64,000 nt of DNA from an uncultured Thermomicrobiales bacterium (GTDB taxonomy: Bacteria > Chloroflexota > Chloroflexia > Thermomicrobiales > UBA6265), in NCBI GenBank assembly GCA_902806355.1, contig CADCWI010000090.1, forward strand, positions 3,638-67,637, in the 5' to 3' direction. The position numbers and the translations under genes are program-made. The notes below the pieces were generated by a model. The model did not search any database and was not told where the DNA came from. It saw only the letters and a program-made list of their open reading frames with translations. Positions 18,306 to 26,366 of the stretch are shown here, piece by piece; within the stretch, counting starts at the first letter, position 1, and each line of letters opens with the position of its first letter.

Positions 18306-18524
18306 CTACCGGAACGTCTGCACGGTCAGGAACACGCAGAGCAGGAGCAGGATCACGGCCAGGACGATGATGATCGCCAGGCAGGACCGCGACGCGGACC
18401 CGAGATCCCGGGGATTGACAAGTCCCTCGTCGGCGTCATTCAAGCCGTCGCGCCTAGGATTCGGGACGCGGAACACCGTCCGCTCGTCCCGATCCGATCC
18501 GGATGATGGAGATCCATCCTTCAT
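18306..18524 (-). CDS. Small membrane protein coupled to the CDP-alcohol phosphotransferase
   Basis: A 72-residue protein. The first 47 residues are charged and hydrophilic; residues 48-68 (CLAIIIVLAVILLLLCVFLTV) are a single C-terminal membrane helix. Its ATG overlaps the TGA of the phosphotransferase gene as ATGA (18521-18524), indicating translational coupling. I recognise no family. A tail-anchored accessory to lipid head-group synthesis is a reasonable guess, resting only on context. Confidence 0.65.
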   Translation of the reverse strand: MKDGSPSSGSDRDERTVFRVPNPRRDGLNDADEGLVNPRDLGSASRSCLAIIIVLAVILLLLCVFLTVQTFR

Positions 18525-19204
18525 GATCCCGATGGCTTCGTGGTTACTGATTTCGTCTCCGCGTTGGCGAGCCGCCAGACGTGGACGATCCGCGTCAGCG
18601 CGGTGAAGTGCGTCGCGATCGCCAATGCCCAGAGCGCCCAGAGCGGTTGGTTGATGATCAGGCAGAGTGCCAGCAACACGACCCGTTCCGGCCTCGCGAC
18701 GAGACCGACGGATGCGCTGTATCCCACCGCTTCGGCGCGGGCGCGGGCGTAGCTGATCAGCAGCGCGCCCGAAGCGGCAATCAGGATCAGGACCGAGCCG
18801 ATATGGTCGTCCTGCGTCTGGTTGAGCCAGATCAGCAGGCCGAGATAGACCACGAACTCGGAATAGCGGTCGAGCGTAGCATCGAAGAATCCGCCAAACC
18901 TCGATACCGTGCCCGTCGCCCGGGCGATCGCGCCGTCCACCATGTCGAACGCGCTCGCGACCAGCAACAGCACGCCTCCGATGCGCGGATGTCCGGACGC
19001 GATCACAGCCGCCACACCGGCGTTGAGCAGGAAGCCAATGATGGTCGCCATGTTCGCCGTCATGCCGGTACTTGCCAGCCATTGCCCGACATGGAGCATG
19101 TATCGACGGACCCACTGGCCTATCCGCTCCGAAATCACTGCCCTATCCCTTCGTACCGCAACGGACCCGGCGCGATCGCCAACGATTCTCGTGTCGAGAT
19201 GCAC
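18521..19204 (-). CDS. CDP-alcohol phosphatidyltransferase family protein
   Basis: A 227-residue integral membrane enzyme. The complete family motif D-x2-D-G-x2-A-R-x8-G-x3-D-x3-D is at 87-112 (DMVDGAIAR ... GGFFDATLD), with hydrophobic helices on both sides. It transfers a phosphoalcohol from a CDP-activated lipid to an acceptor, such as glycerol-3-phosphate or inositol-phosphate. It follows a PimA-like mannosyltransferase gene after 68 bases, which favours an inositol-phosphate acceptor, as in the mycobacterial pgsA1-pimA arrangement. The start is GTG at 19202-19204. The family call is firm; the acceptor is inferred. Confidence 0.87.
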   Translation of the reverse strand: MHLDTRIVGDRAGSVAVRRDRAVISERIGQWVRRYMLHVGQWLASTGMTANMATIIGFLLNAGVAAVIASGHPRIGGVLLLVASAFDMVDGAIARATGTVSRFGGFFDATLDRYSEFVVYLGLLIWLNQTQDDHIGSVLILIAASGALLISYARARAEAVGYSASVGLVARPERVVLLALCLIINQPLWALWALAIATHFTALTRIVHVWRLANAETKSVTTKPSGS

Positions 19205-19272
19205 CGATCGTCCCGTGCAAGCGATTGTATGCGAGCGTGCGGTCTCGCGTTGTCGCTACGTCGCGCGGAAGA

Positions 19273-20418
19273 TCACCGGAAGTCCTGGCGCCAGGAGGCA
19301 TGCCGGGCGAAGTCGGCGGCTTGGCGATAGATATCCAGGACCCGGGTCGCGATCTGCGGCCAGTCGAATTTCTGGGCCGAGACCCGGCCATTGGCGCTGA
19401 GCCGCGTCCGCAGATCCCGATCGGCCAGCGCTCGAACCAACCCTAGCGCCAGCGCCTGGGGATCCTTCGGTTCGACAAGGATGCCGTCGTGCTCCGGGGT
19501 GACGACGCTGGCGTACCCCGGGATGTTGGTTGCGACAACTGGTAGACCAGCCGCCATCGGCTCGATGACGACATAGCCGAAGCTCTCGTTGCCGGTCGAT
19601 GGCACGCAGGCGACATCACAGCTCGCGTAGTAGCGCGCCTTGTCCTCGTCCGAAACGAACCCCTTGAACTCGACCCCGAAGATCCCGTACCGCTCCATGA
19701 GCGTTGCGAACTTCTCGGGCTTTCCGGCGCCGACGACGACCAGGCGGGCCTTCGGAAACTGCTGCTGCACGAGCGGGAGCGCCCGCAACAGGTACCTGAA
19801 TCCCTTGCGCGATTCCTCGAACCGGCCCACGAACAGGATCCGCGGCGTGCCGTCGTTCGCCCAGGGAAATGGCGCGACATGCTCGCCGTAGCGAAACACA
19901 TCGATCCCGTTCGGAATCACGTTGTACGGCCCGTCGAAATACTGGCGCACGAAATCCCGAGCGGGTGCCGAGACGGCGATTCGCCCATCGAGTCGTGTCA
20001 GCACGAACGACAAGTATGGCTTGAAGGCGGTGTACCAGGCGTTGGATGCACTGTAGGAGTGGAACGTTGCAACGTTCACCGCTGATGAATTGAGCAGCAC
20101 CATGTAGGGCAACACCGGCGCCAGCGGTTCGTGCAAATGGACGATGTCGAATTGCTCGCGGCGCATGATCTCCTTGACGTCGGCGTAAAGCGTGACGTCG
20201 AAGGTCAGGCGCATGCGGGATCCGTTGCCCGGTACCGTGATCGTGCGGCCGATCCCGTAATACCCGTCGCCCACCTCGAGACCGCCACGGTTGCCGCGGG
20301 GGGCCATCACGGTGACATCGTGACCGAGTCGGCGAAACTCGTCCCGGAGGTGGGCGACATGTTCCGCCACCCCACCCGCCTGCTGCATGCTGTATGGAGT
20401 GACGAGTGCAATCTTCAC
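19273..20418 (-). CDS. Glycosyltransferase family 4, PimA-like lipid mannosyltransferase
   Basis: A 381-residue GT-B enzyme. The N-terminal part begins KIALVTPYSMQQAGGVAEHV and holds DIVHLHEPLAPVLPYMVL and NVATFHSYSAS. The C-terminal nucleotide-sugar half has PRILFVGRFEESRKGFRYLLRA and the E-x7-E motif in ESFGYVVIEPMAAGLPVV. These match phosphatidylinositol alpha-mannosyltransferase (PimA). The start is taken as GTG at 20418, giving the family's usual N-terminus. With the CDP-alcohol phosphotransferase downstream it may build mannosylated inositol lipids. The GT4 assignment is firm; the PimA role depends on context. Confidence 0.82.
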   Translation of the reverse strand: MKIALVTPYSMQQAGGVAEHVAHLRDEFRRLGHDVTVMAPRGNRGGLEVGDGYYGIGRTITVPGNGSRMRLTFDVTLYADVKEIMRREQFDIVHLHEPLAPVLPYMVLLNSSAVNVATFHSYSASNAWYTAFKPYLSFVLTRLDGRIAVSAPARDFVRQYFDGPYNVIPNGIDVFRYGEHVAPFPWANDGTPRILFVGRFEESRKGFRYLLRALPLVQQQFPKARLVVVGAGKPEKFATLMERYGIFGVEFKGFVSDEDKARYYASCDVACVPSTGNESFGYVVIEPMAAGLPVVATNIPGYASVVTPEHDGILVEPKDPQALALGLVRALADRDLRTRLSANGRVSAQKFDWPQIATRVLDIYRQAADFARHASWRQDFR

Positions 20419-20496
20419 AGAGGCGATTCTACCCCAGCCGAACGTATGGGCCATGATCACGCTGACGTGCGCGAATCCGTCCCGTGAGCGCCGACG

Positions 20497-21462
20497 TCAG
20501 GCACCCCGCGAGCGTCTTCGCTGGAGTTGCGTCACGAGCAGGCCGGTGATGACGAGCGCCCCGCCCAGGATCTTCAGGGGACCGAACGCTTCCGAGAACA
20601 CGATCGCCGAGAGCACGCCGCTGATGATCGGCACGAGCAGGTTCCAGCTCGTCGCCGCCACGCCCCGCTGGCCGATCGCCCAGTTCCACATGATATAGGC
20701 GAGGTAGACGGGGAAGATCGCCATGTAGGCGAGCGTGAGCCAGGTGGTCACTGGAAGTGCGGTCCACTCCTGCCTCATCGCCGCCGGTGCGCCCACGATC
20801 AGGAGCGGGACCGAGCCGATCGCCGTCGCGTAGGCGGACACGGTTTCCGCCGGATACGCCCTGACCAGCGGCCGATTGATGATGCCGTACAGCGCGAACG
20901 ACGCGGCCGCGGCCAGGCTCAGCACGTTGCCCAGCATTCCGCTATCGCCAGGACGTTCCGCGAGAAAGATCACGACGCCCGCCAGTGAGACCCCAACACC
21001 CACCCAGGTCATGATCGAGGGCTGCTCGCCCCGGAAGGCGACGATCGCCAGCGAGAAGAGCGGGATCATCGAGATCATCAGCGAGCTCGAGAAGGCAGAC
21101 GTATTGGCCAGACCGAGCGTGAAGCCGATTTGGTACAAGGCATAGCCGGTCAGGCCAGCGGCAATGAAGGTCGGCCAGTCTTTCCGCCGAACAGCCCAGT
21201 ATCGCGTCCGTCCACCCTTCTGCCCGCGAACGGCCAGGACCGCAAGTGCAATGACCGAGACCGCCAGGAAGCGGGCGAAGATGAACGCGAGCGGCTCGAT
21301 CTCGTCGAAGGCGTCCTTGGTGATCACGAACGTGGACGCCCACATCACGACCACGAGCAAAGAGGAGATCTCTGGCAGGATGGAAGCTGGCTTCGCTGGA
21401 ACAGTCCCCGAGTCCGTGTCCACTGGACCGGACGGTCGGCTGGTTGGCACCGCCGTACTCAC
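20497..21462 (-). CDS. EamA/DMT family transporter
   Basis: A 321-residue membrane protein with ten predicted helices in two EamA repeats. Each repeat has a typical pattern: LLVVVMWASTFVITK and FARFLAV in the first, then SLAAAASFALYGIINRPLV and AATSWNLLVPIISGVLSAIVFSEA in the second. It likely exports a metabolite or amino acid. The GTG start at 21462 has AAGGAC upstream. It follows the YbjQ gene on the same strand with a gap of about 45 bases, so cotranscription is possible. The substrate cannot be predicted. Confidence 0.87.
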   Translation of the reverse strand: MSTAVPTSRPSGPVDTDSGTVPAKPASILPEISSLLVVVMWASTFVITKDAFDEIEPLAFIFARFLAVSVIALAVLAVRGQKGGRTRYWAVRRKDWPTFIAAGLTGYALYQIGFTLGLANTSAFSSSLMISMIPLFSLAIVAFRGEQPSIMTWVGVGVSLAGVVIFLAERPGDSGMLGNVLSLAAAASFALYGIINRPLVRAYPAETVSAYATAIGSVPLLIVGAPAAMRQEWTALPVTTWLTLAYMAIFPVYLAYIMWNWAIGQRGVAATSWNLLVPIISGVLSAIVFSEAFGPLKILGGALVITGLLVTQLQRRRSRGA

Positions 21463-21506
21463 TCGCCGTCCTTCCCGAAGCGTGCGTCCGTACCGGACAG
21501 CCCATC

Positions 21507-21824
21507 CTAGACGCGGACAGCAGTGCCCGAAGCCGCAACCATCAGCATGCTGCCGTTGGAGCCGATCGTCTCGTAATCGATATCGACCGCGATGATGGCG
21601 TTGGCACCCAGGTGCTGGGCCTTTTCGGTCATTTCCGAGATCGCAATCTCGCGGGCCTGCTCCAGCTCCCGCTCGTAGGCCGTCGATCGCCCGCCAACAA
21701 GGTCACGAACGCCCGCGAAAAGATCCTTCATGATGTTGGCACCGAGGATCGCCTCACCGGTGACAATCCCCAGGTATTGTTCGATCGGCTGACCGTCGAG
21801 CGTATTTGTCGTCGTTACGATCAT
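21507..21824 (-). CDS. YbjQ/UPF0145 family protein
   Basis: A 105-residue soluble protein that matches the YbjQ family across its length: [32 protein letters not shown] at the start, then [18 protein letters not shown], and [16 protein letters not shown] near the end. Members form pentameric rings and are annotated as putative heavy-metal-binding proteins, but no function is settled. The ATG at 21824 is preceded by GGAG-like bases. Confidence 0.88.
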   Translation of the reverse strand: MIVTTTNTLDGQPIEQYLGIVTGEAILGANIMKDLFAGVRDLVGGRSTAYERELEQAREIAISEMTEKAQHLGANAIIAVDIDYETIGSNGSMLMVAASGTAVRV

Positions 21825-21861
21825 GGATCAGTCTCCTTGCTCCCTGGACGGCTCACTCGCC

Positions 21862-22701
21862 TCATCCAGCGTGTCGACCACTCGATCCTGTCACGATTCG
21901 GGTATCTGTGGCCGCTTCACTCTCCCTGACGACGAGACCGTCGATCGCGATCCGCACATGGGGCGGCAGAAGCCCTTCGACATCCGCCATTCGCCCCATG
22001 TCATGCCCGAGATGCGTCAGGAAAGCACGACGAGGACGTAGATCGGCGATCACGTCGAGCGCCTCGGTGAGGCTCAGGTGCGCGGGATGTTCCTCCTTCC
22101 GGAGCGCGGTCAGGATCAGCACATCGAGATCACGAAGCAGAGCGATGGATGCGTCGGGAACCGTCCGGACATCGGTGACGTAGGCGAAATCGCCGATCCG
22201 GAACCCGACGATCGGCATCCGGCCATGGAAGACCGGGACCGGCGTCACCGTGAGGTCATCGATCGCGAACGGCCGGTGCTCATCGATGAGATGGAGATCG
22301 AGGTCGGGCTTGCCGCCGAAATAGGCGAACGAATGGTCGAAGGCGTACGCGAAGCGCTGGTTCAGGTCGCGGGCCGTCGCCTCCGTCGCCCACACCGGAA
22401 TCCGCATCTTCTGCATCTGGTTGTAGCGCCGAAGCTCATCCAGCCCGGCGGTGTGATCGGCATGGGCGTGGGTAAAGAGCACGGCATCGATCCGGGTCGT
22501 GCCGGTCCGGATCATCTGGAGGCGCAGGTCCGGGGACGCGTCGATCAGGATCGTCTTGCCCTCCGATTCGATCAGGACGGAGGTGCGGAGCCGTGTATCG
22601 CGGGAATCGGCCGAGCGGCAGGTCTCGCAATCACAGCCGATCACGGGAATCCCCGTCGAGGTCCCGGTGCCGAGGAATGTCAGGTCAATCACGGGCCCCA
22701 C
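21862..22701 (-). CDS. MBL-fold metallohydrolase, PhnP-like cyclic phosphodiesterase
   Basis: A 279-residue metallo-beta-lactamase-fold enzyme. GTGTSTGIPVIGCDCETCRS near the start carries the extra cysteines usual in PhnP, which bind a structural zinc. THAHADHTAG at 77-86 is the metal-binding motif (His78, His80, Asp82, His83). Later ligands are in PVFHG and YVTDVRTVPD, with LTHLGHD near the end. PhnP cleaves cyclic phosphate esters of ribose made during phosphonate breakdown, yet no phn genes are present here, so the true substrate is open. Confidence 0.85.
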   Translation of the reverse strand: MGPVIDLTFLGTGTSTGIPVIGCDCETCRSADSRDTRLRTSVLIESEGKTILIDASPDLRLQMIRTGTTRIDAVLFTHAHADHTAGLDELRRYNQMQKMRIPVWATEATARDLNQRFAYAFDHSFAYFGGKPDLDLHLIDEHRPFAIDDLTVTPVPVFHGRMPIVGFRIGDFAYVTDVRTVPDASIALLRDLDVLILTALRKEEHPAHLSLTEALDVIADLRPRRAFLTHLGHDMGRMADVEGLLPPHVRIAIDGLVVRESEAATDTRIVTGSSGRHAG

Positions 22702-23080
22702 TTCCGAACACGACCCTTAAGGTCCATAACCCTGCCCGCCGCGCGCCGGTTGCGCTGTCGCACGCGACCCAGTATAGAGGGAGAAGGCCGGTCACCCGAT
22801 GAGTGGGCAGGTTGCCTTGCACGTCCGGTCCGCTCCCGCTACGCTGGCCGGGTCGAGACATCCGGTCCCGATGGTTGCCAGGGGCAAGCCCACGTGATCC
22901 GAAGCCACCACCGTGACGCCCACGGTGCGGTCCCCATTATTCCGTTCTACGGATAATCTCCGCTGTCCTGCCATCGGCCACCCGGCCACCTGCGCCATTG
23001 GACAGCGGGAACAGGCGCCGTCGAACGCTCCAGAGTGATCCGACGCCCTCTTCTCCCGCCCTCAACGGGAGCATCTTCTC
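22702..23080. other. Divergent intergenic region
   Basis: The region lies between the PhnP-like gene (leftward) and an MFS exporter (rightward). A short imperfect inverted repeat (ATTATTCCG ... CGGATAAT) lies at about 22936-22955. No RNA gene or member of the GTAGGGGC family was recognised. Confidence 0.35.
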
Positions 23081-24433
23081 GTGTTTCGCATATTCCGGCG
23101 TATTCCCTTGGTACGTCACGATTGCTCCAGCTCAGTCCGACGACCAGCGTTCTTCGGCGGCGAGCGATCCGGGCTTTGGTCCAATCGCGATTTCATGAAC
23201 CTGTGGGGCGCCGAAACGGTCTCCCAGTTCGGTTCCCAGATCACGCCCGTGGCGGTCCCGCTCCTGGCGGCACTGACGCTCGATGCGACCGCCTTCGAGA
23301 TGGGCCTGCTGGCGGCGGCGAGCGGGCTGCCCCTCCTCGTCGTCGGCTTCGTTGCGGGTGCATGGGTAGACCGGCTCAAGCGGCGACCGATCATGCTCGC
23401 GATGGACATCGGGCGAGCGATCACGCTGCTGGCGATCCCGATCGCTGCCGTTCTCGACAGTCTCAGCATCGAGCTGCTGATGGCCGTGTCGCTGCTCGCC
23501 GGCGTCCAAACGGTCTTCTTTAATGCGGCATACGCCTCGATCCTGCCGGTGCTGGTTGGACGGGCGCAGATCGCTGACGCCAATGGCAAGCTCTATTCGA
23601 GCATGTCGATCTCGCAGGTTGCCGGGCCGGCGCTCGCCGGGTCGCTGATCTCCCTCATCTCCGCTCCCGCCGTGCTCCTGATCGACGCCATGACGTTTCT
23701 GTGCTCGGGATGGTTCATCACGCGCATCAGCGACAAGGAAGCGGCACCCGATCTGGCCCGTCGGGATCGCCACTTCTGGCGAGAGGTACGAGAGGGGTTC
23801 CAGACCCTGTTCGCATCGCCCATCCTCCGGGCAACAACGGCAAGCTCCGCCACCATCAACCTCTCCGGATTCCTGTTTCTCGCGGTTTATGTCCTGTACA
23901 TGACCGACGATCTCGGGTTGTCCTCAACCGGCGTCGGCCTGGTCTACGCGGCGGGAGGTGTCGGGTCGCTTCTCGGCAGCATCAGCGCGCACCGGCTGTC
24001 GCAGGCGATTGGTGTGGGCCGGACATTGCTCTGGTCCGCCGTCGCGTTCGGGACGTTCGGGCTGGCGGTGCCGCTGGCGATCCTGGTTCCCGATCACGCA
24101 TTGCCCCTGATCGTCTTTGCCGAGTTCATGCAATGGATGGCACTTGTCGTCTTTAATGTGATCCGGCTCAGCCTTCGGCAGGCGCTGACTCCTGACCGGT
24201 TGCAAGGGCGCGTCTCGGCATCGAACCAGGTGATCGTCGGTGGCATGCAGCCGATCGGGTCGTTCCTGGGCGGAGTGATCGGGAGCCTGTTCGGGATCCA
24301 CGCCGCGCTGATCGTTGGCTGTGCGGGGATGTTCCTGGCGGCCGCATGGATGTGGCTGTCGCCCACGGCCGACCTCAAGGAGATGCCGGACCCTACGCTC
24401 GAGCGCCCCGGTACCGTACCACCGGCCAATTGA
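23081..24433 (+). CDS. MFS transporter (MFS_3/EntS-like exporter)
   Basis: A 450-residue protein with twelve predicted helices and the drug/siderophore exporter pattern. It has NLWGAETVSQFGSQITPVAVPLLA in helix 1, the loop GAWVDRLKRRPIML after helix 2, and TPDRLQGRVSASNQVIVGGMQPIGSFLGG in the second half, a signature of this MFS subgroup. The start is GTG at 23081 with GGAG upstream; a shorter start near residue 36 is possible. It is a paralogue of the MFS proteins at 28604-29926 and 37887-39515. The substrate is unknown. Confidence 0.87.
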   Translation: MFRIFRRIPLVRHDCSSSVRRPAFFGGERSGLWSNRDFMNLWGAETVSQFGSQITPVAVPLLAALTLDATAFEMGLLAAASGLPLLVVGFVAGAWVDRLKRRPIMLAMDIGRAITLLAIPIAAVLDSLSIELLMAVSLLAGVQTVFFNAAYASILPVLVGRAQIADANGKLYSSMSISQVAGPALAGSLISLISAPAVLLIDAMTFLCSGWFITRISDKEAAPDLARRDRHFWREVREGFQTLFASPILRATTASSATINLSGFLFLAVYVLYMTDDLGLSSTGVGLVYAAGGVGSLLGSISAHRLSQAIGVGRTLLWSAVAFGTFGLAVPLAILVPDHALPLIVFAEFMQWMALVVFNVIRLSLRQALTPDRLQGRVSASNQVIVGGMQPIGSFLGGVIGSLFGIHAALIVGCAGMFLAAAWMWLSPTADLKEMPDPTLERPGTVPPAN

Positions 24434-24597
24434 CATGCCAGTCCTACAGCGTGTCCGTCGCCACTCCATGATGAGCGGCCACTGGAGGACACCGATAGCC
24501 CCTCACGTGTTCGGTCGAGGGTATGTCCCGCCTTACATACGCTCCACGGACCTGCTGGTCGTCCTGCTTGGCAACAGGGATGATCGTCGGAGCATGT

Positions 24598-24669
24598 GTA
24601 GGGGCGGACCAGGATCGACCACAGAAGACACCATCATCACAGTCATGTGGTCGATTCGTGTGTCCGCCC
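24598..24669 (+). repeat. Hairpin repeat, GTAGGGGC family (copy D, long form)
   Basis: The outer arms GTAGGGGCGGAC and GTGTCCGCCC enclose inner arms GATCGACCACA and TGTGGTCGAT. It lies in the gap between convergent genes. The long form shares TGGTCGATTCGT with copy E. Confidence 0.65.
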
Positions 24670-24742
24670 GTGCGGTGGCCGAAGCACCGCCCAGCTTCCC
24701 CAACCCTTCATCTGGAGTCTGTGGAACACCATCCCTGACAGG

Positions 24743-25087
24743 TCAGGAGGATTCGCCGACCTGGGATCGCGAGAATCCTTCCGTGGTGGAGTGGTCCCGG
24801 GGCTGGACCTTGAGCTCATCGCGTTGCGTCGCGGTGATCCACTCTTCACGGATCCACTGTGCCTGCCAGGGAATCGCGACCCGGTTCTCGTGATCCCGGA
24901 AATCCACCAGATACAGCGGGACGCCGTACGGTCCCATGGGGTTGATATCCGTCACCGTGCCCACGGCCCCATCGAACTTGGCTTCCGCCGAGGTCGTGTA
25001 CATCGTGCTGATGCCGGTGACACCGCGCTTGTTCTTGCCGCGCGGCATCGTCACCTTCACTTCTTCACCGATTGCATAGGCAGCCAC
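24743..25087 (-). CDS. Conserved small protein with SH3/KOW-like domain (hypothetical)
   Basis: A 114-residue protein of mixed charge. The central block FDGAVGTVTDINPMGPYGVPLYLVDFRDHENRVAIPWQ looks like a small beta-barrel (SH3/KOW type), followed by WIREEWI and a polar tail. The GTG at 25085-25087 has AGAGGA upstream and gives a compact N-terminus; extending to 25243 adds 52 residues of low coding character. It is convergent with the MFS gene at 23081-24433 and divergent from the DUF2089 operon. The function is unknown. Confidence 0.65.
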   Translation of the reverse strand: MAAYAIGEEVKVTMPRGKNKRGVTGISTMYTTSAEAKFDGAVGTVTDINPMGPYGVPLYLVDFRDHENRVAIPWQAQWIREEWITATQRDELKVQPRDHSTTEGFSRSQVGESS

Positions 25088-25242
25088 TGCATGTCCTCTT
25101 GATCGAGCGGACGATAGACCGTCTCCAATGGACGTGAGTATAGCGGTTGCCTCCCCTTGACCGGGCTCCCTGGGACGCACGAGCGCCGTTTTGAACCGAC
25201 ATCTTCCCCCACTCCTCTCGCGGTGGACCCCGATATTGATCA

Positions 25243-25286
25243 CGACATTGAATATATTGATACAGTGTTGACAAATATCAATGTCG
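25243..25286 (+). promoter_or_regulatory. Inverted repeat over the DUF2089 promoter, likely operator
   Basis: The arms CGACATTGA (25243-25251) and TCAATGTCG (25278-25286) are perfect reverse complements; the right arm lies between the -35 and -10 boxes. ATATTGAT also appears as direct copies at 25233-25240 and 25254-25261, with an inverted related copy ATATCAAT at 25275-25282. This AT-rich cluster stands out in GC-rich DNA and is probably a repressor or autoregulator site. Confidence 0.6.
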
Positions 25287-25296
25287 GACTTAAGAT
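25268..25296 (+). promoter_or_regulatory. Sigma-70 promoter of the DUF2089-DUF4097 operon
   Basis: The -35 TTGACA (25268-25273) and the -10 TAAGAT (25291-25296) are separated by exactly 17 bases. The leader to the first start codon (25405) would be about 100 bases. Confidence 0.8.
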
Positions 25297-25404
25297 CGTC
25301 CCATCAGACGCGAGATTCGTTGGGCCATGACAAATCAGCCTGGGGCAGAAGCGACCAGCCAGCCTCTACGTTCACCAATCCACACACCGGCAGGAGCGAC
25401 TCCC

Positions 25405-25839
25405 ATGTCTCACAACCCGGATGGCCACCAGCAGGCACTGCACGCGGTTCCCGGACAATGCCCGGTCTGCGGTCAGGAACTCCATGTCACCCGGCTGCAG
25501 TGCGGAAGCTGCGGCACCGGGATCGATGGGCATTTCCGGCTCGGCCGGTTCGCCCGCCTGTCCGGGGAACACCTCGGCTTCCTCGAGGTGTTCATCAAGA
25601 ATCGCGGGATCATCAAAGATGTCGAAGCCGAGCTCGGCATCTCCTATCCGACCGTGCGCGCCCGGCTCGACGAGGTGATCCGGGTCCTCGGCTTCCCGGC
25701 CGCCAATGAGGACGGCTTGCGGCCAAGCCAGGCGCGAGAAGAACGGCGCCAGATCCTGGAGGCACTGCGGGGCAAGGAGATTTCGGCGGATGAGGCGGCC
25801 AGGCGGCTCGCCGTCCTCGGTGACAGGAGGGGATCATGA
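25405..25839 (+). CDS. DUF2089 family protein
   Basis: A 144-residue protein. An N-terminal zinc ribbon has Cys19, Cys22, Cys33 and Cys36 (CPVCG, CGSCG). The DUF2089 core follows: FRLGRFARLSGEHLGFLEVFIKNRG, then IKDVEAELGISYPTVRARLDEVI, which has helix-turn-helix character. The C-terminal 25 residues (RRQILEALRGKEISADEAARRLAVL) form a small two-helix module also present in the next two proteins. The ATG at 25405 has AGGAG eight bases upstream. It is likely the regulator of its own operon, with the inverted repeat at 25243-25286 as candidate site. The stop overlaps the next start as ATGA. Confidence 0.85.
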   Translation: MSHNPDGHQQALHAVPGQCPVCGQELHVTRLQCGSCGTGIDGHFRLGRFARLSGEHLGFLEVFIKNRGIIKDVEAELGISYPTVRARLDEVIRVLGFPAANEDGLRPSQAREERRQILEALRGKEISADEAARRLAVLGDRRGS

Positions 25840-26366
25840 ACGACACGAACGGTGGCATTGACGCGACCGGACCCGCGGGTCTCGGCGAGGAGCGCCTCGA
25901 AATTCTTCGGTTGGTCGAGAACCAGACCGTCACCGCCGAGGAGGCTGCCCGCCTGCTCGAAGCCCTCGACCGCTCCGACCGCGACCGCCAGGACACGGTC
26001 GCGTTCATGCCCGGCGTGCCGCCCATTCCGCAACGCGCGTTCGCTCCACCGCCGCCGCGCCCTCGTGGCCGCAACGTGCGAATCCGGATCACGGATGTCG
26101 ACGAGGACGAAACCAAGCTCAATCTTGTCCTGCCTCATCCCCTGCTGGAAGCCGGCCTCAAGATGGCCAAGCGGTTTGCCCCGGACCACCTGCTCGAAGC
26201 CAGGGACATTCGCGAATCGATCGACGAAGGGTTCGAGGGCCCGATCCTCGACATCCTCGACGACGACCAGCGCGTCGAGATCATCGTCGAGGTCCCCGAA
26301 GGGACAGGCACCGACGTCCGGGAGCTGCGCGAGATTGGCCGCATCGGGAAGGGCCTCGGGCGATGA
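25836..26366 (+). CDS. SHOCT-like domain protein, middle gene of the DUF2089 operon
   Basis: A 176-residue protein. The N-terminal module RLEILRLVENQTVTAEEAARLLEAL repeats the C-terminal module of the DUF2089 protein. A Pro/Arg linker (residues 62-80) leads to a domain VRIRITDVDEDETKLNLVLPHPLLEAGLKMAKRFAP that occurs in LiaX/YvlB-type proteins. It shares ATGA overlaps with both neighbours (25836-25839 and 26363-26366), so the three are made together. A role in sensing or scaffolding at the envelope is inferred from the DUF4097 neighbour. No membrane segment is seen. Confidence 0.75.
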   Translation: MNDTNGGIDATGPAGLGEERLEILRLVENQTVTAEEAARLLEALDRSDRDRQDTVAFMPGVPPIPQRAFAPPPPRPRGRNVRIRITDVDEDETKLNLVLPHPLLEAGLKMAKRFAPDHLLEARDIRESIDEGFEGPILDILDDDQRVEIIVEVPEGTGTDVRELREIGRIGKGLGR

